Assembly: GCA_036874045.1 (NCBI GenBank)
Contig: JAZBRI010000009.1
Coordinates: 3,966,001 to 4,030,000, forward strand
Direction of reading: 5' to 3'
From: Cymodocea nodosa
Lineage: Eukaryota; Streptophyta; Magnoliopsida; Alismatales; Cymodoceaceae
Length of the DNA stretch: 64,000 nucleotides
The position numbers were made by a program, and so were the translations under genes. Positions 11,530 to 23,943 of this stretch are shown one piece after another (the stretch's first letter is position 1; each line of letters opens with the position of its first letter). The notes under the pieces are model-generated. The model ran no database searches, was not told where the DNA came from, and was given only the letters and a program-made list of their open reading frames with translations.

Positions 11530-12725
11530 CTTCTCGATTATTACACTAAGATAGATGGTTTCCAAGATGAATTGGTTCCACTAGTTGAGTGTGGTTGATG
11601 AAATCATTAAAATCGTGAATAACAAAGGAATGTATATTCTAGATGTTCTTGATTTCTTTCAATTTCCATATAACATTGAAATCCCCTCTCATAATCCAAG
11701 GATTATTTCCAATGATATAATTTAAGTCCTGTAAGTGCTTCTATAAAATGTGGCGTTGATTAGGGTTGCATGAAGCATACACAAAAGAGATGTAAAGATT
11801 GTTATAACTGGAGTTTGAAACTTGGTAGGTAATGGCCTGAGTATGATAATTCTATATATCTATACTAAGATTGTATGACCAAAAAGTATAAATTTTTGAA
11901 TTACCATAATGAAAATTCTAGTTTAAACTATCAGCAAACTTTTGAGAGTCTTCAATTGACATAAAATGTTCAAGGATAAATATTGCATCAAGTTTTTCTT
12001 TTCAAATTGTATGTTTGAGAAAATTTTGAGTTGGGTGATTGACTAACGACAATTTTAAAAAATATAATCCATTAAAAAATAACCGATGTAGAAAATCTCT
12101 ACCATTATTGAGGGGAAATACTCACACTTTGTGGAGACAAAGTGTTTTTGTTAAATCTAACCTTGTTGCATTTCTATTTAAGCCTAACGCTTTGTCTTTT
12201 GAAAATTCAATCTTGATTTATTTGCTGTAAGATTGCTAAATTTTCTGTTTTCAAAATCTGAACTTTGTTTATCCGATGAGTTGGAGTTGTCATCTAAGCT
12301 CGGTACATCTGAATTGCAGTTAAGTGTGCATTTAATAATGTTTAGTGATTCATTTGCTATAGATAACTTACCTTGATCATTTCTGAAATATGAGTCAAAT
12401 CAAGGTCTTGGTAAGGCTTTTCCACTACGTTTTCATTTGCCACCAATATCAGAACATTATCTTGAATGGCAAGTGGGGATCATGATCCTGACGGGATGTT
12501 AGCATTGGAAGTTAGGGCCTATAGTGTTGATGTCAAACTGGCTGAGAATTTGCCTATTTTTTTGGCGTTACTAGTGAACAAAACGGCTTGACCGGTGAAT
12601 TTGGCTTGTGCATTTTGAATTGGACGAAAAGGTGTAGTGGCTTGACTAATATTTTCAGTTTGATTTTGCTCTATGTCTTATTTAGGGTTGTTAAGTTAAT
12701 TCTTAAACTTGCTTATATAAATAAT
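11530..12725 (-). pseudogene. LINE ORF2 endonuclease fragment
   Basis: On the minus strand a broken frame gives FVYASCNPNQR, then WIMRGDFNVIWKLKE (the GDFN motif of the exonuclease-endonuclease-phosphatase fold, near 11690), DFNDFINHTQLVEP and a GN…NNR end. This is the usual endonuclease pattern of plant L1-type LINEs that nick target DNA. Upstream sequence up to 12725 is more decayed and may be the ORF1/ORF2 linker. No reverse-transcriptase part is present because the LTR at 10372-11529 cuts it off. The ORF1 part lies at 14649-15789 on the same strand. Confidence 0.7.
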
Positions 12726-12727
12726 TA

Positions 12728-14648
12728 CTTTTAGAAGTAAACAAACAACCCTTCACACAAATTTGATAGTAAATCCAATTTGTGCTTTTAACTGCAAGTG
12801 CACAGTGTATATTGTATTTGTGTGCAATTACAGGTCGATCCCACAGAGATTGAGTAAGAATTGTGTACTGTTCCGATTTTTATATTGGAGTTTATGTGTG
12901 TTCAGTTAAGTACTCCGTTGAGTTATAGTTAACACAATGGACTAAGTTCATGGAGTTATGGTTAACTCAACGGACTAATCTCATGGACTTACAGTTAACT
13001 CCACGAGTCTATCTTTCTAGTTAAATACTACTATTTATAGAGAAATTTGGCTAACCATTGGGCGATTCCACAGATTGTAAATAACATCAATTAAGCTATT
13101 TAATGTTAGCTAATATTAGATTTATCATTAAGCAATACTAACATTCAAATGTTTCAAATAGTAACCATTAAAATCTTTAAGTATTTGGAACGAATCAATT
13201 TCAGTAAACTGTAAAACTATTTTCTATTTTTTGAAACAAACAAACATAAAACATTCATAATACTAACAATGATAACATTAATCACGATATAAAACAAACA
13301 ATACAACACTTTAATACTAAATGTAAACACAGATGATTTGTTGTTTTTGGTATTTTTGTTTTGATATGTTCTTGAAGATGAGCGAAATGTGAAATGTAAA
13401 AATCTCTATTGACAGTAAAAACTTACGTCACTACATGCATCACGATTACACCACTGAAAACTTAATCACTTACAATCCTACCTCCTCTCCCTATAGAATT
13501 GTGAATCCAGAATTGTAAGATGATCTCCTCTTCAGCATACTAGCATCAACCTGAAACCAAGGATAGAAGCTTTACAATCTCTTGAGATATGAGTCGGTGC
13601 TTGGTGAAGATGGCTTCCCTTCTCTCGACGTGATCACTCCTCACAGTGGTTGTCAAGCACCGTGTTTGGCTTGGAATCAACCTGACATCAGAAAAGTATC
13701 CTCATAGACCTCCGATGGTTGGTGATTTTGGTGGTGGTGTGGAACTTTAGGGAACTTCCGATGCTTCCTATAGTTAGCGCAGTCCTCCACCTCTGCACAC
13801 ACACACTTTCTTCATTTTTCTCCTCTTCTTTTATATTTCTTTCAGTAGTAACTGCTTCTACTTAGATGATTGGTTGGATTTCCTTCATTCATATCAACGA
13901 TGATGATTTTTTCTTCCTTCCACAAGTGAATTCCTACATAATACGTGTAATCGTGGTTTTCCTTTGAATGTCCTGTTTCTGTAACTGCTATAGTGGTATA
14001 TTAGAAAATAAATGGTCCGTGGAGTTACAAATAACTCAACGGACTTCATTGATTTAACTATAAAACACGTGCAATAAAGAAATAAGCTACTAACATAACG
14101 CGTTATTTTAGTATATATTCATGTAACTTAATGCGTATAGTTATGCTAACTTAACGAGTTAAACATGTGCATCTTACGTGACATAGTAAAGCATTTAAAT
14201 TCAACACGTGCATAAATCTAACTTAATGAGTTCAAATATTTCAGATACTTACAAACCTTAACTATCTAATGCCTAGATGCATTTCAGATAATTAGCAGAT
14301 ACTTACCGAAAATTCACTTAAGTCATGCATTGAAGTTTCAACAAGTGTAATCTAGGAAATAATAAAATATTCTTCTATTGTTAAGAACATAACCATCCGG
14401 TACATTAAACATAGCTCTCCGAAATAACAGAAAATTCGGATACTTAAGAATTTCAAAGCCTGTAATTCACCGACAGTTCAGAAATGTACTAAATTAATGT
14501 TAATTCCTTGAAATTATGCAGATTCCTTCATTAAAGTATATAACAGTGCAATTATAACATAATGGCTTAATTCTCATATGATAAGTTAAATATTATGCAA
14601 TTAACCATCATTTAACCGTTAATATTATACATTTTGTCATTCTAAACA
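12728..14648 (-). repeat. Athila-like solo LTR inside a LINE
   Basis: This is a full-length-style LTR, minus orientation, start TGTTTAGAATG at 14648 and end near 12728-12735 (…acttctaaaag). LINE sequence of the same orientation flanks both sides (ORF1 on the right, endonuclease on the left), which fits insertion into the LINE. The terminal ~110 bp seen in M's LTRs are absent. A target duplication was not clear, so the left border is uncertain by tens of bases. Confidence 0.75.
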
Positions 14649-15789
14649 TGTTTAGACATTGTTCACTAGTGGTACCGTCAGGATCTACCTAACCTGTAGT
14701 ATAGTCAGGATTGGTATGATTGGAACTTTCACCGGTGCGACCACTATTTTTGACCGAGTTGTACATGACTGTGACAGGATGCTGCGATTGGATTGATTTT
14801 TTCTTTTGATTGCGTGTGATGGTCTACCACTGTGGTGCACAGACTATACCCTCCAATCTCTCTGTAGGAGTAGCTTTGTTAGTGTTGTCTTTTTTAGAGT
14901 TGGTAGCTTTTCTTTTGTAGAGCAACATTGAATGACCGATTTTGCAACAAAAATCATAAAATTTCGGTTCAAAAGGGTACACCACTTTTTGGTTGATGAT
15001 CTCTCCACCATTATCGATGGAGATTGAATGGGGGAGAGGCTTTGAAATGTTCATTTCCATGCATATGGCAGCTACTCCTAGTCATATAAAGCTGCTCACA
15101 TCTCGATGTGAACATAAGCATTTCTCGAGGAGTTTGGGTATTGACTTGATAGCACCTAGAGAGTGAAAATGCGCTCGCAGTTGTAGTAGATGAATCTAGA
15201 CTAGTGCCCATGTGACTTCCATACCAAGTGAGAATGATGGGGACCAATGAAAAACTAACATCCTCTTCTCTTTAATGCTCTAGTTATCCTTAACTAGAGC
15301 TTGTAAAAAATGTTGTTGACTTTGGAAACGTATGAGAACATACCTGTTGTCCAATGCAATAGGAAAGATACCATCTGTGACATTGAGGGTTGCTTTCATA
15401 CCCACTAGAATGACCTGAAGTTCTAGACGTTGTCTGGAAAAATGGCCTACCAATGTGTGATGAAAGGGAGAAGTCATGGAAAAAACTTCTTTTAGGTTGA
15501 AAGTGACTTGTAGTGGACCTTCCACCATGATAGGCTCACGAATTGGTAGATCAAGAAAGACCGGAGGAACATAAGTCTCACGAATTGTGGCTACAAAGGA
15601 TAGGCATGGGGCTTCTTTTTGCCAAGCTTTGGGGTTGACGAAGGCTAGTAGATCACCTAGGTGATCCTCCAAGTCTGGCAGAGGATGCTTTGCCATTCTA
15701 GGAGAGAGGTAGAGCAAATCACCTAGAGTGAGAAACTCTAGGTAGAGAGAGAAAGTGGAGGGGGATTTGAAATTGCTATTTTTCTTTGT
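14649..15789 (-). pseudogene. LINE ORF1 (DUF4283-like) pseudogene
   Basis: Broken minus-strand frames give, in order, GHFSRQRLELQ, LDNRYVLIRFQSQQ, RMLVFHWSPSFS, then EMNISKPLPHSIS…VVYPFEPKFYDFCCKIGHS. This is the order of the DUF4283 domain and following zinc knuckle of ORF1 in plant LINEs, an RNA-binding chaperone. At least two frameshifts separate the pieces (near 15280 and 15030). The first and last knuckle cysteines appear as tyrosine. The leader upstream of the DUF4283 domain is about 90 codons long. Its right end abuts a FAR1-type gene fragment. Confidence 0.7.
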
Positions 15790-16334
15790 CAAATACTTAT
15801 ACCTTTATAAGTAAGGTTTGAAATGACTTGTATTATAATAGAAGGCTCAATACCACATTCTGATAAAATATTAACTAATTCTTTTGCTATAGGAGATATT
15901 TTCTTATGAAATTGTAATTTTGATGACTTACTACGTGATGCAAAAATATAATTATGCTTTATTACAATTTTTTCAATTATCTGTGCTCCTATTTTTTTAT
16001 AAGCAACATATAACCTTGTTGGGTAACCCTCTCGAATACATCCCTGTCTATTAACTTTTTTTCCCAAATAATGTTTATCTGTCGTATCTTTTTCTCCTTC
16101 CTTATAACAAATAAAATTACATAATAACAAATTACCATTACTTTTAAATCTTCTAAACAAACTCCTAATTGAGAAGCCTTTAATCTTTGTATATGCATTA
16201 TAGTATAAATATACATCATTTTTTGAAGCAAATTTAATACCAAGATGTGGACATGCCACTTCCATTTCAACGTTATCTTCTGTCATTATTTTCTTCATCT
16301 TAAATATTACACTCATCATATGTGTGATAAACAT
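15790..16334 (-). pseudogene. FAR1/FHY3-type DNA-binding domain, truncated gene
   Basis: An open frame of about 180 codons carries a FAR1 domain: PHLGIKFASKNDVYLYYNAY, FSIRSLFRRFKSNG, CNFICYKEG, GCIREGYPTRLYV, IVIKHNYIF, followed by LVNILSECGIEPS. FAR1/FHY3 proteins are transcription factors descended from Mutator-like transposases. The full family also has a MULE transposase domain and a SWIM zinc finger, both missing here. The frame ends where LINE sequence begins, so the gene is truncated. The final HNH of the domain reads HNY. It may be a host FRS gene or a MULE remnant; the fragment cannot tell. Confidence 0.7.
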
Positions 16335-17493
16335 AATCTTGCATCAATTGATACAATTGACATTCAATTTTTAAGCAAAATATATTCTATACAATACACA
16401 TATATTGAATCATAATTCATACTTTAGATTGATTTGAGCCAATGCTAATACGATGTAAAAGGAATTTGTGTGGCATACTCTCGTTTATTTTCTCATTTGT
16501 TTCCATCATACAAAATATGATAGAATAAGTGGATAAGAGAAAGTGTAAGTTCTCTAAGTATAAGAAGATGGAACATAGATATTCGACAAACAAGTAATAA
16601 CTTATCAACACAAATGAAAACTGAAATAGAAGCAAATGAAGGTTTTAGAGACAAAATAAGGAAAGAAATAAAATAGAAAGAAGCCACTCAAGTGTTCACT
16701 TCTTAATTTATTTTTAAATTTTATTGTCCTTCTTGCTTTCCTTGTAGGAGCGTTGCCACCTTGAGAACTGAAATCTGAAACAAAAATAGTTGGTCTTGAA
16801 CAGTTTTTTATATTGCAAGTCACTTTTTAATATTTCAATGAAAATGTAAATCAATTACACATCAATAAAAAACAAAAATATAGATTGTAAAATAGAGAAA
16901 CAGAAATTAAAAAATTTTAGCTGCATCTTACCCCAAGAAAATATTTTGTCATGCAATGCATAACACTATTATTTTGCAAAAGAAAACTTAATAGAGGGAT
17001 ACAAGCTCTCCAAAATAAATGATGACACATATAATTAAGGACCATCACAATTTGATTTGAAAAGCATGAGAAATCCATCATCGTATAACTTTGTCAACTT
17101 TATTTTCATGACTTTAGTAACTTCTAGATAAAACGGGGAAAAACGTCTTGTCCTCAACAACAACGTTCATTTATGAAGAAACATTTTGAAGCATTACTTT
17201 TCAATAAAAATTTCTGCAATGAATTAAACATGAACAAAAAGCACATGCAATGCTGCATTAGGTTGAAAATAATTTAGACATTATTTTGAAAACTAAAATA
17301 GAAACAGTTGGTTTCATATTAGACCAAGGCATGGATATAGATTCAGTTATCATGATATAGTTGCAACATCAAACCCTATTCAAAATAATATCTTTAAGGA
17401 TAGCATAAGATCTAAGAAATCAAGCTTGTAAAAAATGTATGGAAGAAGGTGTTGTTCATGTTCAAGCGATGGTGTGGATGCAGATGCTCACAA
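16335..17493. other. Unassigned AT-rich DNA
   Basis: No coding frame with family resemblance, no LTR start or end and no RNA gene were recognised. Short open frames near 16420-16820 show no motif. Confidence 0.4.
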
Positions 17494-18010
17494 ACGAGTG
17501 GCAACTTGCTGCTAGTTGATTCTACATGTGATGGTGCGGTGATTTGTCCGATGGCATGGTGAGTCCTTTGACGAGTGGCAACTAATTCTACACATGCACA
17601 GAATTAGGGACGTGCAGATGGTACAAGTGATTTCGTCCAACAAGTGGGAATTGATTCCATGCGTGCACAAAATTAGGGATGTGTAGATGGCACGAGCGAT
17701 TTTGTTTGATAAGTGGTAGTTGATTCTACATGCACACAAAATCGGGGATGTGCAAATTGTGCGAGTGATTTCATTTGACGAGTGGCAACTGATTTCGTAT
17801 GTGCATAGAACCAGGAATGTACAGATGGTGCAAGTGATTTCATTTGACAAGTGATAGTTAATTCTATAAGCACCTAGAATCGAGGATGTGTAGATGCTGC
17901 AAGCGATTTCGTCTAGTGAGTGGTAGTTGATTCCATGTGTGCATAAAATCAAGGATGTGCAAATGGCATGAGCAATTTCGTCTAACAAGTGGTATCTGTT
18001 CTACACATAC
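17494..18010. repeat. 69-bp minisatellite, about seven units
   Basis: The phrase 'a(c/t)(g/a)agtgg' recurs at 17571, 17640, 17709, 17778, 17847, 17916 and 17985, exactly 69 bp apart, with a first unit at 17494 that is 77 bp from the next. Units share 'attctacacatgcacagaat…gatgtgcagatgg…aagtgatttcgt'. Because 69 is a multiple of three, one minus-strand frame stays open (17512-17988) as a 23-residue repeat. No start context or homology supports a real protein. Confidence 0.85.
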
Positions 18011-18099
18011 ATAGAATCAAATGTAAGGATTAGGGTAGAATCAGAATAATCAGAACCGTCCATCAATGTATCATATGATTCAATCCTAGCTATCTGTCA

Positions 18100-18212
18100 G
18101 GCATCCACACCCACAACAAAATTGTTGTGGATGCCTACATATTCCTTTAACCTGTATATATATGGGAAAAATGTAAATGTTGGTGCCTATAGCAAAATGG
18201 TTGTAGGCGTCA
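18100..18212. repeat. Short inverted repeats (GGCATCCAC…GTGGATGCC)
   Basis: 18111-18130 is a perfect 20-bp palindrome (CCACAACA AAAT TGTTGTGG... in two arms) flanked by GGCATCC and GGATGCC. A related motif, TGCCTATAGCAAAATGGTTGTAGGCG, follows at about 18184-18209. Such motifs occur near ends of DNA transposons, but no terminal repeat with target duplication was found. Confidence 0.5.
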
Positions 18213-18624
18213 TCTCCATTATTCTCCCAACGCATCCTTCCATCGTCTCTTGGTGCATTCTTCCATCATCTTTCAATGCACGTGTCGAGTTCGTATGGTA
18301 GTCTCACTCCCCCCTCCCCTTCCCCCTCCTTGGTGAATTGAGTGTTTGTATGCTCAAGTGAATCATCGTCTCCTCATCCATCCCCCCCACACATGCACCT
18401 GATAGCATGCATCGACGCTGGATGCCTCCTTTGGAGGTGTCATCCACACCCTCTCAGTCATAAACCAAGCTTTCCCCCCATTTTTGTGAATCTCACGCAC
18501 TTTCTCCTGATCCAATCTAAGCCTTTGATGGAGGTTAAGATCAAATTTTAGTCGTCCATCATAGACACACAACAAATTCTTGTAAGTGCTCATAACAATA
18601 TTAACTTATATATATATAAGGATT
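18213..18624. other. Unassigned, pyrimidine-rich
   Basis: C/T-rich runs around 18306-18400 and overlapping short open frames on both strands (18342-18593) were seen. Neither frame resembles a known protein, and they mirror each other, so no gene is called. Confidence 0.35.
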
Positions 18625-20055
18625 GTTAGCTTCACTAGAAGGGATAAATAGTAAATTTTATAATTTTAATATCTTTTAATTTTATTTTAAACTATCACCA
18701 CTTAAATAAATAAAATAAATATTAGCTATAAATTAGAAACAAACGAACGCAAGTGTACAAGAGAATTTTTATAATGATTAACCACTAACAATTACTCTAC
18801 TTTTCAAGACCCTAATCTTAAGAATTTTCATTAACTTGATATTTTCTAAGAAATAATTGATCCTTATAAAGCTATAACTCTATCACAATGGTATTTTCAA
18901 ACTACACACCAAACTTTTACACAAAGTTTTAACTTTTTACACTCACAAGGTCCCAACTTTGTGATTTAGTTAGACAGCAACCTTACCACCAAGGTCCTAA
19001 CTTTGGATGTAAAACACCAACCTTATAGTTCTTACCATAACCTGGTAAGATAAGTTTTAAATCAAGATGTGACTTAATTTCAATTTAAGTATAGATGCAT
19101 GCAATAAAAAACAAAACAGAAATTTTAACAATTGGTCACAAATTTTGAAAGGCTTGAATGTTGATGGAGATCTCAACAAACGTGAAAGAAGGCCTTCAAT
19201 AGCAATCTTTAAAAAAATGCACGAGTACAACCTTCAACCTTTCTCCCTTGAATGCACTATTTTGTGATGATTGAATGATGAACAAATAAGAATATTCTGT
19301 ATGGTGATGTATTTATCTACAATTCTCGGTTATTATCTCATTTTAGTCTTTGACATGTTTCCAAACACTACAAATATTGTTTTTGGATATTACAAATCAT
19401 GTTTCCATCTAAAGTTAATCGTAGATAATTTATTTCTATTTCCAGAAGTTATCGTCAATCGATATGCTTCAACTAAATCATTCAAAAATAGAAATAATAA
19501 TTGTAAATGATTTCTACATAAATTAGCTTAATTCTACGAGTTTTAGACTTAAAAAAATTCAACAGAACTATCATATTAATAGGTAAATAATATATATATG
19601 TTGCATTAATAAAACCCAATCATTTAATAAAAATCTACAATGTATTCTAGATAAGATTCTACTAAAAATATTAAAATTTCTATAATTATATCAAGTTAGA
19701 AGCTTTACTTTATTTTATCTAATTGAGACTTGTTCAAAGTTATCATCAGTTTTAAGAGAGTTTGTATAAATTATTTGACTAACAATAAATACTTCACCTA
19801 ACTGTCTAGTCAACCACAGATTCTTTACTTATCTATTTGGTTAACGATAGATATTTTACTTAACTATTTGAAAAATTACGGATATTTTACCAAATTGTTT
19901 GAAAAACTGTGAATACTTTACCAAATTGTCTAACTATTTTCAATTGTTTTATATGATAGTTCAGTTATACTTAAGTAATTTAATTTTAACTAATCAACTA
20001 AGCATATTAACCTTATTACTTTCATCATTAAAATTATATTTTAATAGTCCTAATA
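18625..20055 (+). repeat. Possible degenerate solo LTR of the LTR-X type
   Basis: It starts like TGTTAGCTTCACTAG and ends like 'ttcatcattaaa…agtcctaata', which parallels the start and the 'ttcatcatcaaaa…attcctaaca' end of the insert at 2563-3790. A body with repeated 'ttacttaactatttgaaaa'-type phrases near 19800-19930 resembles the equivalent repeats there. The length is also similar (about 1.4 kb against 1.2 kb). The resemblance is loose and borders are guesses. Confidence 0.35.
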
Positions 20056-22020
20056 ATATAAAAATATATATATAATATATGACGTTGTCACTACTCATAT
20101 ATGTCAAGTAGATACCTTTAAATAGGAATAGTACAATGAAAATTAATTTTCTTGTTTTTTTGTATGTTTTTGTTTTTCTCTTGAAACTATTTTCCTTGTT
20201 ATTATCTTATCCTGGTACTCCTTTAATTTTTGTGGACTTTGTCTCGCAGACGTGATTGTATAATTACAATGTTATATTTTATCTCGTAAAAAATAAAGAA
20301 CGTACTTGTGGCTACGTCAGACATATGGTCGATAAAGATCGTTTGGTTATGACAGATTTTCTTTTCTACACTGATGGTATTTTTAAAAGAGACTATAAAT
20401 ATCATCGAGCGTTGACAATTGAACCATTCGACGTGATTTTAAATGATTGTGATATGTCGACATGCATGCATTAATTTGTTAAAAACAAAAGAAATTGTCC
20501 ACCCGTAACTTTCGTATTATAAAATAATTTATTTTTTTACTCTAATTCTTGTGTATTTATTTTTTTGATAATACAATAGAAAATGACATTAAGATAGAAC
20601 AAAAAAAAAACCCAACTATGTAACCACAATCTAGTTGACAAAATAGTTCCCGGAAACAAGTCAAGATACAAAAGAAAAGAAACAAAAAAAAGGTACAAGA
20701 AAAAGGGGACATCCACATTTGCATATCTAATGTTCCAATGTGTTGCGTACAGCCTACATGTTTTACATGGTGGAATAAACTTATTTAACCACATTTACAC
20801 CCAAGCCTGTTACTAAATTATCTAGCAAAAGGACAAGACAAGTTAGTTATGTTATTAAATATTTAACTAATATTTTTAACAGGGGTAGCCAAAAATGTAA
20901 TCATTCTTTTCAATCTTACAATTCCACATGAAAGATAATAAAAAGAAAATCCAAATAGAATTGTGCATGGAGAAAATGCAATTGAAGTTTGGATAGAAAG
21001 TAAAAATAAGGAAATTTTCATTCTAAGAAGTTCTTCCACAAGAAAATACCACATTTCATTTACAAACACGTAATCAACAAATAAATGGTTTGTACTTTTT
21101 TATATAAAGGTTGCATAATGAAGTATTGCCTTGTCATTTGTCAAGATTTTCTTTTATTAGTAGTTCATCTTGAATGCAAAAACATGATAGGATTTTAACT
21201 TCTAATTAGAGGAGTTTTCACTTTCTAGATTTGATTATAAAGTTCATAATGCAAACCTCCATCTATGCAGTTATATATTGCAATACAACGAACCCAAAAA
21301 AAGGTCTCATTTGAAGTCGAGTTCCAAGTGATTACATGCAAATTATCACAAAAACTTATGGACTTTATAATAACTTTATGTTCATGAAAAAACGTAGAAG
21401 TCTAAAATTGCCAAATGCACGATTCTGTGACATAAAATGTATTTATTTGCCTACTTCAGGTGCTCCGCATCAAGTTAAAGTAACTCCCGTTAGATTATCT
21501 AAATGAACAGCCTTGCGCTAAAGAATAGACTCGCTCTTCAATCGATATTTTCACAATCTTTCGTTAGAGCAGTTGTAGATCAACCGAAGAGTCGCTTTCT
21601 ACTGGAATAGCTGTTCTTGAGTGAAAATCATTTTCTGTTCAAACAAATATTTTTTACATCTATCGCAAGAAATGAACATTCTTGCAAAACATGAAAATGT
21701 TACAACATTCACAAGAAAATGTTATAAAATCTGCTTTAAGGAATTTTACTCTCTCTTTTGTATGATATATTTCGTATAATAATGAAGCAGAAAAACAAAA
21801 AATTAAAGCAAATGACACTTTAAGAAAAAATCCTCTTAATAATATAATTAATTAATTTTATCTTCGTTTTCATCTGATCTTTTGTAAAATAAGTCATACT
21901 CTTTAACTTTACAATTCCGTTCTCTAACGTCACACCTGTTTCCAATTCAACGAATAACAGCTGATGAGGCACGTCTTACCAAAAGAAACAATTATTTTAA
22001 CATAGGAAAGAAAGTTTTCC
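20056..22020. other. AT-rich intergenic DNA upstream of the ZIP gene
   Basis: No family-level similarity was recognised. Poly-A/T runs and short open frames (for example 20256-20474 plus, 20863-21069 minus) lack motifs. The stretch becomes suddenly GC-rich at about 22020, where the promoter region of the ZIP gene begins. Confidence 0.4.
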
Positions 22021-22056
22021 AGACGTGTACCCTCCACGCCGTGAACGTCAATGTTC

Positions 22057-22363
22057 CACGTGCATGAGTGATGAGGCGCGTGGGTCGCAGGGGACCAGCC
22101 CGTGCCATGCACGTTCCCGCACCCGCCAGCGACGGCCACGCGCATTGCCCTTGCCACCGGCACCAATTGACTCCTCCGTCCTACGGAAGTCTCATGCAAA
22201 TACTTGCCGAGACCGAGGCCTGTTTCGTCCTCTCACGCGAATAGTACGGCTACGTACACGTTGACGAACGAGAGGCGTTGGCCTATGCAAACATCGAAAA
22301 CGTTGCCAACTTATAATAAACATTATTAATGCGTCACACATGCACGATGGGAACCCATAAATA
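22057..22363 (+). promoter_or_regulatory. Promoter region of the ZIP transporter gene
   Basis: A CATAAATA box lies at 22356-22363, about 90 bp before the ATG. Upstream are a G-box CACGTG (22057-22062) and four CATGC cores or their complement (22062-22066, 22106-22110, 22193-22197, 22339-22343). CATGC is the core bound by IDEF1 in iron-deficiency element 1 of grasses, and G-boxes are bound by bHLH factors of the iron response. These are short motifs, so their role is inference. No palindromic zinc-deficiency element (TGTCGACA) was seen. Confidence 0.5.
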
Positions 22364-22453
22364 CGAGGCGTGCGAAGCTCGACCCAACCATTTGCAAGGA
22401 AAAGACAAACAAAAATACCACATCGGAAAAGGTGCTAAAAGTGAAGCGTCGTC

Positions 22454-23943
22454 ATGGCCACGGCTGCAACTGTTACTTTTTCTACGTTGTCCTTGGTGGT
22501 GGTCTTCCTGGCTTTGTGCCCAACCTCCTCCCTCGCGTCCGATGAGTGCACAAGCGCGAAAGGAGAGTGCTACGACCCGCCGGAGGCCCTCCGGTTGAAG
22601 ATCCTGGCCATCTTCGTCATCTTGGCAACCAGCTTGATCGGCGTCTGCCTCCCTTTCTTCTCCAGGATAGTTCCCGCCCTCCGCCCCGACCGTAACCTCT
22701 TCGTCATCGTCAAGGCCTTCGCGTCCGGCGTCATCCTTGCCACCGCCTACATGCACGTCCTCCCCGACTCCTTCGACGACCTCACCTCGTCCTGTTTGCC
22801 GGAAAATCCCTGGGCCAATTTCCCCTTCGCCACATTCATCGCCATGCTCTCCTCCATCTTCACCCTCATGCTGGATTCCTTCATGCTGTACATCTACAAC
22901 AAGCACAAGGCACGGCGCTGCTCAAGCACGCCGTCTGCCGAGGTTGCCAACAATCCCAGCTCAACAGAACACGTCGTGCTGCCCGTCGTCTCCCATGGGA
23001 ATCAAGACTCTGAACGGCCTCCGAAGGATTTCGATGTCCAGGCCACGCTGCTCCGGAACAGGATTGTTGCTCAGGTATATGACTGCACCCTTTTTGGTAA
23101 TATATATATATATATATAATAAATTCTTGTACTTATTATCAATTGATTTACGTACATCTACTATAGAAAAACACTTATACATAGACATGAGATAAATCTG
23201 TAATTGAGGAGAAGTATTGAATAGTCTGGTATGAAACAAATTCAACTTATATATATAATGATAGATCATTTTGTTTATTGCATGTCAATTAATCAAAAGT
23301 TAAAAAGAAGAAGGAGGAGAGCTAATTTTAAGTCCCGACCTAATTTGAACATGGCAGGTGCTGGAAATGGGAATCATAGTTCACTCGGTGGTGATTGGAT
23401 TGTCGATGGGAGCGTCGGAAAGTCCTTGCACCATCAGACCTCTGATCGCCGCTCTTTGCTTCCACCAACTGTTCGAAGGAATGGGTCTGGGTGGCTGCAT
23501 TCTCCAGGTGCGAAACTAATTTTAATTAATTAATATCAGTGCCAACGCAAACATATTTATACATATATCATGAAGTAGCGTTAATTTCATGATTGCATGT
23601 TGACGGATCGATGATGGGAACTTAATTAATGTTTCAGGCGGAATACAATCTAAAGGTGAAGGCGATCATGGCCTTCTTCTTTGCCACCACCACGCCGTTT
23701 GGCATAGCCCTGGGGATCGCTTTGACGAAGGTGTACGACGAGAACGGCCCCACGGCGCTCATCGTCGTCGGGGTGTTGAACGCGGTGTCCGCCGGCCTCC
23801 TGACCTACATGGCTCTCGTGGAGCTCCTGGCCGCCGACTTTTTGGGGACCAAGTTGCAGGAAAGCGCAAGGCTTCAGTTCTGGGCATATGTCGCAGTTCT
23901 CTTGGGCGCCGGTGGAATGTCGCTAATGGCCAAATGGGCTTAG
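22454..23943 (+). CDS. ZIP/IRT-family Zn/Fe transporter, three exons
   Basis: Exons 22454-23074, 23358-23507 and 23638-23943, with GT...AG introns in phase 0, give 358 residues, the usual ZIP length. Residues 1-29 look like a signal peptide. TM2 carries the conserved [10 protein letters not shown] with H101. The loop has CLPENPW. The variable loop (about 150-205) is poor in histidine, lacking the common (HX)n metal run. Exon 2 holds the family signature: [20 protein letters not shown] (H216, TM4) and [12 protein letters not shown] (H243, TM5). Exon 3 carries TM6-TM8 and ends MAKWA. The protein should import Zn2+, Fe2+ or similar ions across the plasma membrane; which metal cannot be read. Exons are GC-rich, intron 1 has a (TA)n run near 23100. 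No premature stop is seen, so it is probably functional. Confidence 0.93.

Noticed and set aside
17512..17988. 158-codon protein from the minisatellite
   Set aside because: Explained by a 69-bp period being divisible by three; no start context or homology.
18342..18593. Overlapping frames on both strands
   Set aside because: They mirror each other in C/T-rich DNA; nothing supports either.
20256..20474. 72-codon plus frame
   Set aside because: No motif, no homologue recognised, AT-rich surroundings.
22334..22906. 190-codon minus-strand frame
   Set aside because: It is the mirror of ZIP exon 1, open only because of GC-rich third positions; no family resemblance.
23231..23533. 100-codon plus frame over ZIP exon 2
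   Set aside because: Wrong frame across an intron and exon; the spliced phase-0 reading gives the conserved ZIP signature.
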